From positions 1 through 8,843 of the forward strand of contig DAOVYR010000034.1 of NCBI GenBank assembly GCA_030635525.1: a stretch of DNA of 8,843 nt, written 5' to 3'. The notes below the pieces were generated by a model that was not told where the DNA came from, did not search any database, and saw only the letters and a list, made by a program, of their open reading frames with translations. The stretch comes from Candidatus Nanohalarchaeota archaeon. Its GTDB lineage: Archaea > EX4484-52 > B79-G9. Shown here piece by piece: positions 6,003 through 8,843 of the stretch. Numbering within the stretch: position 1 is the stretch's first letter; each line of letters starts with the position of its first letter. A program made the translations under genes and the position numbers.

Positions 6003-6971
6003 ATGAAGATATGCATTATCGGGTATGGTACTGTCGGGCGAGGTGTTGTTGAGCTGATACACAAAAAGAAGCTTGATGTTACTGTGGTCGGGGTGTGCGG
6101 GAGGAACTGCGGTGTATATGATGAAGAGGGAATTGATCTTGGCAGCCTTATTGATGGTACAAAGGATGTTGGGCTTGATAAGTATCCGGGGGTGCGCAGG
6201 GATATTGATGCGAATAAGATGATTGATATGAAGTGTGCGGATGTTTATGTTGAGCTTACGCCTACTAATGTTGTTGATGGTGAGCCAGGGTATTCTTTTA
6301 TCAGGAGGATTCTTGCTAACGGGTGCCATGCAGTGACTTCGAATAAGGGACCTGTTGTGCTTTATTATAATGAGCTTCGCAAACTTGCTTCGGCGAATAA
6401 TGTGAAGTTTCTTTATGAGGCTACTGTCGGCGGGGCTATGCCTGTCCTGAATCTGGTGCGGGAGAACCTTCGCGGGAACCGGGTTGCCAGTGTTCGGGGG
6501 ATTTTGAATGGCACTACGAATTATATTTTGACGAGGATGGGTAGCGAAGGTGCTGGTTTTTCGCAGATTCTTAAGGAGGCGCAGGAGTTGGGTATAGCTG
6601 AAAAAGATCCCTCTTATGATGTTGATGGTGTTGATGCTGCGGCGAAGGCTGTGATTATCGCGAATGAGTTTTTTTCGAGGGATGCGCACATGGAGGATGT
6701 TGATGTCTGCGGTATTACCAGGATTACGCCTGAGTTTGTTTCGCTTGCCTGGAAGAATGGGTTTTCTGTCAAGCTTATTGTTGAGGTGGGGCGTGATGTG
6801 CTTAGGGTTGCGCCGCGTCTTATTGAGAGGAATCATCCTCTTTGTGTTGATGGTGTGCTTAATGCTGTGAATATTACGGTTGATATGGCGCGGGAGGTTA
6901 CGGTTGTCGGTTACGGGGCAGGGAAGTATGAGACTGCAGGGGCGGTTATTTCTGATATTTTGAGTATCTGA
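6003..6971 (+). CDS. hom: Homoserine dehydrogenase
   Basis: Reduces aspartate-4-semialdehyde to homoserine with NAD(P)H, the branch-point step toward threonine and methionine. The 322-aa protein is the short, stand-alone form with no C-terminal ACT domain. Rossmann motif GYGTVGRG at 7-14; TSNKGP with K115 near the active site; EATVGGAMP at 139-147; GILNGTTNYILTRM at 166-179; and the signature with E200, D206, D211 and K215, whose spacing equals E208, D214, D219 and K223 of yeast Hom6. ATG 6003 follows GGTG (5993-5996) by 6 nt; an in-frame GTG at 5994 is less likely. The missing regulatory domain is plausibly supplied in trans by the ACT protein directly upstream. Together with thrS it forms a threonine-related operon. 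A 300-aa antisense frame inside it is a codon-bias shadow. Confidence 0.95.
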   Translation: MKICIIGYGTVGRGVVELIHKKKLDVTVVGVCGRNCGVYDEEGIDLGSLIDGTKDVGLDKYPGVRRDIDANKMIDMKCADVYVELTPTNVVDGEPGYSFIRRILANGCHAVTSNKGPVVLYYNELRKLASANNVKFLYEATVGGAMPVLNLVRENLRGNRVASVRGILNGTTNYILTRMGSEGAGFSQILKEAQELGIAEKDPSYDVDGVDAAAKAVIIANEFFSRDAHMEDVDVCGITRITPEFVSLAWKNGFSVKLIVEVGRDVLRVAPRLIERNHPLCVDGVLNAVNITVDMAREVTVVGYGAGKYETAGAVISDILSI

Positions 6972-6978
6972 TCGGGTA

Positions 6979-6986
6979 TTTTAAAT
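6979..6986 (+). promoter_or_regulatory. TATA-like box before the amidotransferase gene
   Basis: TTTTAAAT in the 39-nt gap after hom, centred 28.5 nt before ATG 7011. The uvrB box has the same spacing, so a separate leaderless or short-leader transcript for the amidotransferase and phosphotransferase genes is likely, rather than only read-through from hom. Confidence 0.45.
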
Positions 6987-7010
6987 CTATTTATATTGCG
7001 GTGCCAAAAT

Positions 7011-7592
7011 ATGATTATGATACTTATTGTTGACAATCATAGCAAGAATGTGCCTTTGATTGAGAGCATCCTGAAAAAACAGGGGGTTGAGTCTGTTACT
7101 AAGGATCAGAAGGCGCTTCTGAAGACTCTTGATAAGCAGAAGTACAAGGGAGTGATATTGTCCGGGGGGGTGCCGCTTCTTGATGAGAAGATCACCTTTA
7201 ACTCAATCAGGGCAGATATTGCATGTCTTATGAATTATGATGTGCCGATTATGGGGATATGCGTGGGGCATGAGATTATCGGGGCTGCGTGCGGGGCTGA
7301 GCTTGTGAAGCTTAAGGAGCATTCGTGGATTCCTAATCTGAAGGTCAGGATTCTTTCTAAAGAGAAGATTTTTGCGGGCTTGCCGGATGCGATTCGTGTG
7401 TATGAGCATCATTCACGGTATTTGAAGAATGTGCCTTGCGAGCTGGTTGTTGCTGCGTCTTCGCGAAAGGACAGGATTGAGGCTGTGTTTCATACTGAGA
7501 AGCCGATTTTCGGGCTGCAGTTTCATCCTGAGAAGAGCGGGGTGCATGGAGCGAAGATATTTCGGAATTTTCTGGATATTTGTTATTGCTGA
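7011..7592 (+). CDS. Class I glutamine amidotransferase, GMP synthase subunit A-like
   Basis: A stand-alone 193-aa glutaminase that would release ammonia from glutamine for a partner synthetase. Class I triad: nucleophile C84 in GICVGHE, H172 and E174 in FHPEKSG; the SGG loop is at 51-53. Size and N-terminus (MILIVDNHSKN) resemble archaeal GMP synthase subunit A, which works with a separate ATP-pyrophosphatase subunit not present here. Two points are atypical: the residue after GH is Glu rather than the usual Gln, and the region before the last strand reads HHSRYLKNVP instead of the SHKDEV-like GuaA form. FHPEKSG also resembles HisH and other amidotransferases, so the true partner may differ. 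ATG 7011 has GGTG 7 nt upstream; ATG 7017 is possible. It is followed 11 nt later by the phosphotransferase gene. The enzyme class is certain, the GuaA assignment moderate. Confidence 0.7.
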   Translation: MIMILIVDNHSKNVPLIESILKKQGVESVTKDQKALLKTLDKQKYKGVILSGGVPLLDEKITFNSIRADIACLMNYDVPIMGICVGHEIIGAACGAELVKLKEHSWIPNLKVRILSKEKIFAGLPDAIRVYEHHSRYLKNVPCELVVAASSRKDRIEAVFHTEKPIFGLQFHPEKSGVHGAKIFRNFLDICYC

Positions 7593-7603
7593 GAGTTGAT
7601 TGT

Positions 7604-8200
7604 ATGCTCTATAAAAGGCGCGAAAAAATCAAAAAAATAAATGAGAAAGTGGGTGCGATTTTTTCAAAGTTGCCTATGAGTCCTGATGCATGGAGTGTTT
7701 TTTCTGTGGTTATTGCAGTTGCTTGTGCGTATACAATATACAAACAATATTTTGCTGTTGCACTGATTTTTTTTGCTGTTTCTGCGTTTTCGGATGTGAT
7801 TGATGGCGCTGTCGCAAGGTGGCGGAAAAGAGCAACGAAAAGAGGCGCTTATCTTGATACAATAGCTGACAGGTATGTTGAGTTTATTGTGCTGTTTGCG
7901 ATTTATCTTGTGTCTGATTCTGTGTTTTTCCTGTCAGCAAGGGAATGGATTGTGCTTGTTATTTTCGGAAGTATTATGACTACGTATGCAAAGGCTGCGG
8001 GTGCGGAAAAGGGTGTGGAGATTTGCGGAGGAATTATGGGGAGGGCTGAGAGGCTTGCCTTTATTTTTATGATAATATTGTCTTTGTGGATTTTTCCTGA
8101 ATATAGTGTTTATCTTATAGCTCTTATGGCTGTTCTTGTGAATATAAGCCCTGTACAGAGGATTATGATGGGGTTGAAGGATGCGAAAAGCGTGAACTGA
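7604..8200 (+). CDS. CDP-alcohol phosphatidyltransferase, archaetidylinositol-phosphate synthase-like
   Basis: An integral membrane enzyme of 198 aa that transfers a lipid-phosphate group from a CDP-activated lipid to an alcohol. The complete family signature is visible: DVIDG with D64 and D67, AR at 71-72, G81, D85 and D89, with the eight-residue spacer of DxxDGxxAR(x8)GxxxDxxxD, which binds the metal-CDP. A basic N-terminal amphipathic segment (KRREKIKKINEK) precedes about five or six hydrophobic helices (about 30-47, 49-66, 93-112, 115-126, 150-165, 167-181). Of the archaeal subfamilies it most resembles archaetidylinositol-phosphate synthases (CDP-archaeol plus inositol 1-phosphate), but the acceptor alcohol cannot be read from sequence with certainty. 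ATG 7604 is chosen, with GTTGAT 3 nt upstream and an 11-nt gap from the previous gene; upstream TTG starts would overlap it. Together with RibC and RibK it supports an archaeal host. Confidence 0.85.
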   Translation: MLYKRREKIKKINEKVGAIFSKLPMSPDAWSVFSVVIAVACAYTIYKQYFAVALIFFAVSAFSDVIDGAVARWRKRATKRGAYLDTIADRYVEFIVLFAIYLVSDSVFFLSAREWIVLVIFGSIMTTYAKAAGAEKGVEICGGIMGRAERLAFIFMIILSLWIFPEYSVYLIALMAVLVNISPVQRIMMGLKDAKSVN

Positions 8201-8280
8201 TGCGCATTTGAAAATATGGGATGGTTTTGAGTGTTTATCAAAAAGCAACTTATGATATCAAGCTAAATCCGATTCTTGCG

Positions 8281-8302
8281 CTTTTTATTATTTTTTTTGT
8301 TT
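8281..8302 (+). terminator. T-rich archaeal-type terminator
   Basis: Between the phosphotransferase stop and uvrB the plus strand has TTTTT, then an uninterrupted run of eight T (8291-8298), then GTTT. Archaeal RNA polymerase terminates at such T runs without a needed hairpin. It lies about 80 nt after the phosphotransferase stop and before the uvrB promoter, where the transcript would be expected to end. Confidence 0.5.
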
Positions 8303-8353
8303 GCAGGTTTTGCTTCCTCTTCTGGCTGTGTTTGGGAACATCAATCACCAACT

Positions 8354-8361
8354 TCTTAAAT
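8354..8361 (+). promoter_or_regulatory. TATA-like box of uvrB
   Basis: TCTTAAAT centred 28.5 nt before ATG 8386, the same distance as the box before the amidotransferase gene. No good GGTG ribosome-binding site precedes uvrB, consistent with a leaderless mRNA. Confidence 0.45.
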
Positions 8362-8385
8362 GTATTATCTGCATAAAGAAAGATT

Positions 8386-8843
8386 ATGCCCGGATTTAAA
8401 TTGGTGTCGGAATTTAAGCCCTGCGGTGCGCAGCCGCAGGCCATATCTAAGCTAGTAGATGGACTTGGAAAGAAGTACAGGGCGCAGACGCTTCTTGGGG
8501 TGACAGGATCCGGTAAGACGTTTACTATGGCTAATGTCATTGCGCAGAGGAATGTGCCTGCGCTTATCATAACGCATAATAAGACGCTTGCTGCGCAGCT
8601 TTATAATGAGCTCCGGGATTTTTTTCCTGAAAATCATGTGGAGTATTTTGTCTCTTATTATGATTATTACCAGCCGGAAGCGTATCTTGCAAGGACGGAT
8701 ACCTATATTGCAAAGGATGCGTCCATCAATGAGAAGATTGACCGGCTGCGGCTTTCTGCTACGTCGTCTTTGATCATGGCGAGAGATGTAGTTGTTGTTG
8801 CAAGTGTGTCGTGCATATACGGGCTTGGTTCTCCGAAAGAGTA
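8386..8843 (+). CDS. uvrB: UvrB, excinuclease ABC subunit B, partial at right edge
   Basis: The damage-verification helicase-like subunit of nucleotide excision repair, loaded by UvrA, recruiting UvrC. Only the first 152 codons are in the window; the frame is open to the edge. The N-terminus FKLVSEFKPCGAQPQAI is the family start; Walker A GVTGSGKT is at 38-45; THNKTLAAQLYNEL at 63-76; the DNA-clamping beta-hairpin region SYYDYYQPEAY with aromatic residues Y91, Y92, Y94 and Y95 begins at 90; KDASINEKIDRLRLSAT at 110-126; VVASVSCIYGLGSP at 137-150. A family-typical Asp before QP is Ala (A15), a minor change. The start ATG 8386 fits the family N-terminus exactly. UvrABC in archaea is generally regarded as acquired from bacteria; whether uvrA or uvrC follows is outside the window. 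Confidence 0.95.
   Translation, partial: MPGFKLVSEFKPCGAQPQAISKLVDGLGKKYRAQTLLGVTGSGKTFTMANVIAQRNVPALIITHNKTLAAQLYNELRDFFPENHVEYFVSYYDYYQPEAYLARTDTYIAKDASINEKIDRLRLSATSSLIMARDVVVVASVSCIYGLGSPKE

Noticed and set aside
5934..6836. 300-aa minus-strand frame opposite hom, and similar long antisense frames opposite thrS and ribBA
   Set aside because: Each lies fully opposite a well-conserved gene, is rich in Asn, Lys, Arg and His as expected for a reversed reading, and shows no domain.
8250..8570. 106-aa minus-strand frame at the uvrB start
   Set aside because: It is antisense to conserved uvrB codons, including the Walker A motif, and to its promoter.

Overview
The window looks like a piece of an archaeal chromosome that also carries several bacterial-type genes. 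The archaeal evidence is: an archaeal-type riboflavin synthase (RibC, a relative of lumazine synthase); a CTP-dependent riboflavin kinase with an N-terminal helix-turn-helix; an ACT-domain protein of the kind paired with homoserine dehydrogenase in archaea; a CDP-alcohol phosphotransferase resembling archaetidylinositol-phosphate synthases; ribosome-binding sites of the GGTGNN type 3-5 nt before the start; and TATA-like boxes 25-29 nt before the start of likely leaderless genes. RibBA, a bacterial-type threonyl-tRNA synthetase and UvrB are the bacterial-like part. I cannot place the lineage more closely; an uncultured or DPANN-like archaeon would fit.

Layout. Positions 38-3229 hold a riboflavin/FMN cluster, all on the minus strand, in transcription order ribK (HTH + kinase), ribC, ribH, then a 0.43-kb gap, then ribBA. 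ribK, ribC and ribH are tightly packed: ribC overlaps the ribK stop and ribH follows 11 nt after ribC. The gap before ribBA holds a run of hairpins (1487-1636), an AT-rich tract of about 21% GC, and one copy of a 21-nt repeat that recurs just after ribBA. Together these genes cover GTP to diaminopyrimidine, ribulose-5-phosphate to DHBP, lumazine, riboflavin and FMN; the deaminase/reductase steps are not in the window.

Positions 3230-3570 are a divergent promoter region. From 3571 the plus strand carries thrS, an ACT-domain gene and homoserine dehydrogenase, closely spaced. This is a threonine-centred unit: one enzyme toward homoserine and threonine, a likely allosteric sensor, and the synthetase that charges threonine. 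A new TATA-like box then precedes a class I glutamine amidotransferase (GMP-synthase subunit A-like), followed 11 nt later by the CDP-alcohol phosphotransferase. A T-rich terminator-like stretch and another promoter lead into uvrB, which runs off the right edge.

Most of the window is ordinary metabolism. The points most worth checking are: (1) ribC apparently starts at an AUU codon overlapping the ribK stop; (2) the multi-hairpin element between ribH and ribBA; (3) the 21-nt repeat placed just after the stop codons of both ribH and ribBA; and (4) the mixed bacterial/archaeal riboflavin pathway, probably under a regulator-kinase. I see no CRISPR array, tRNA, rRNA, transposase or phage gene.
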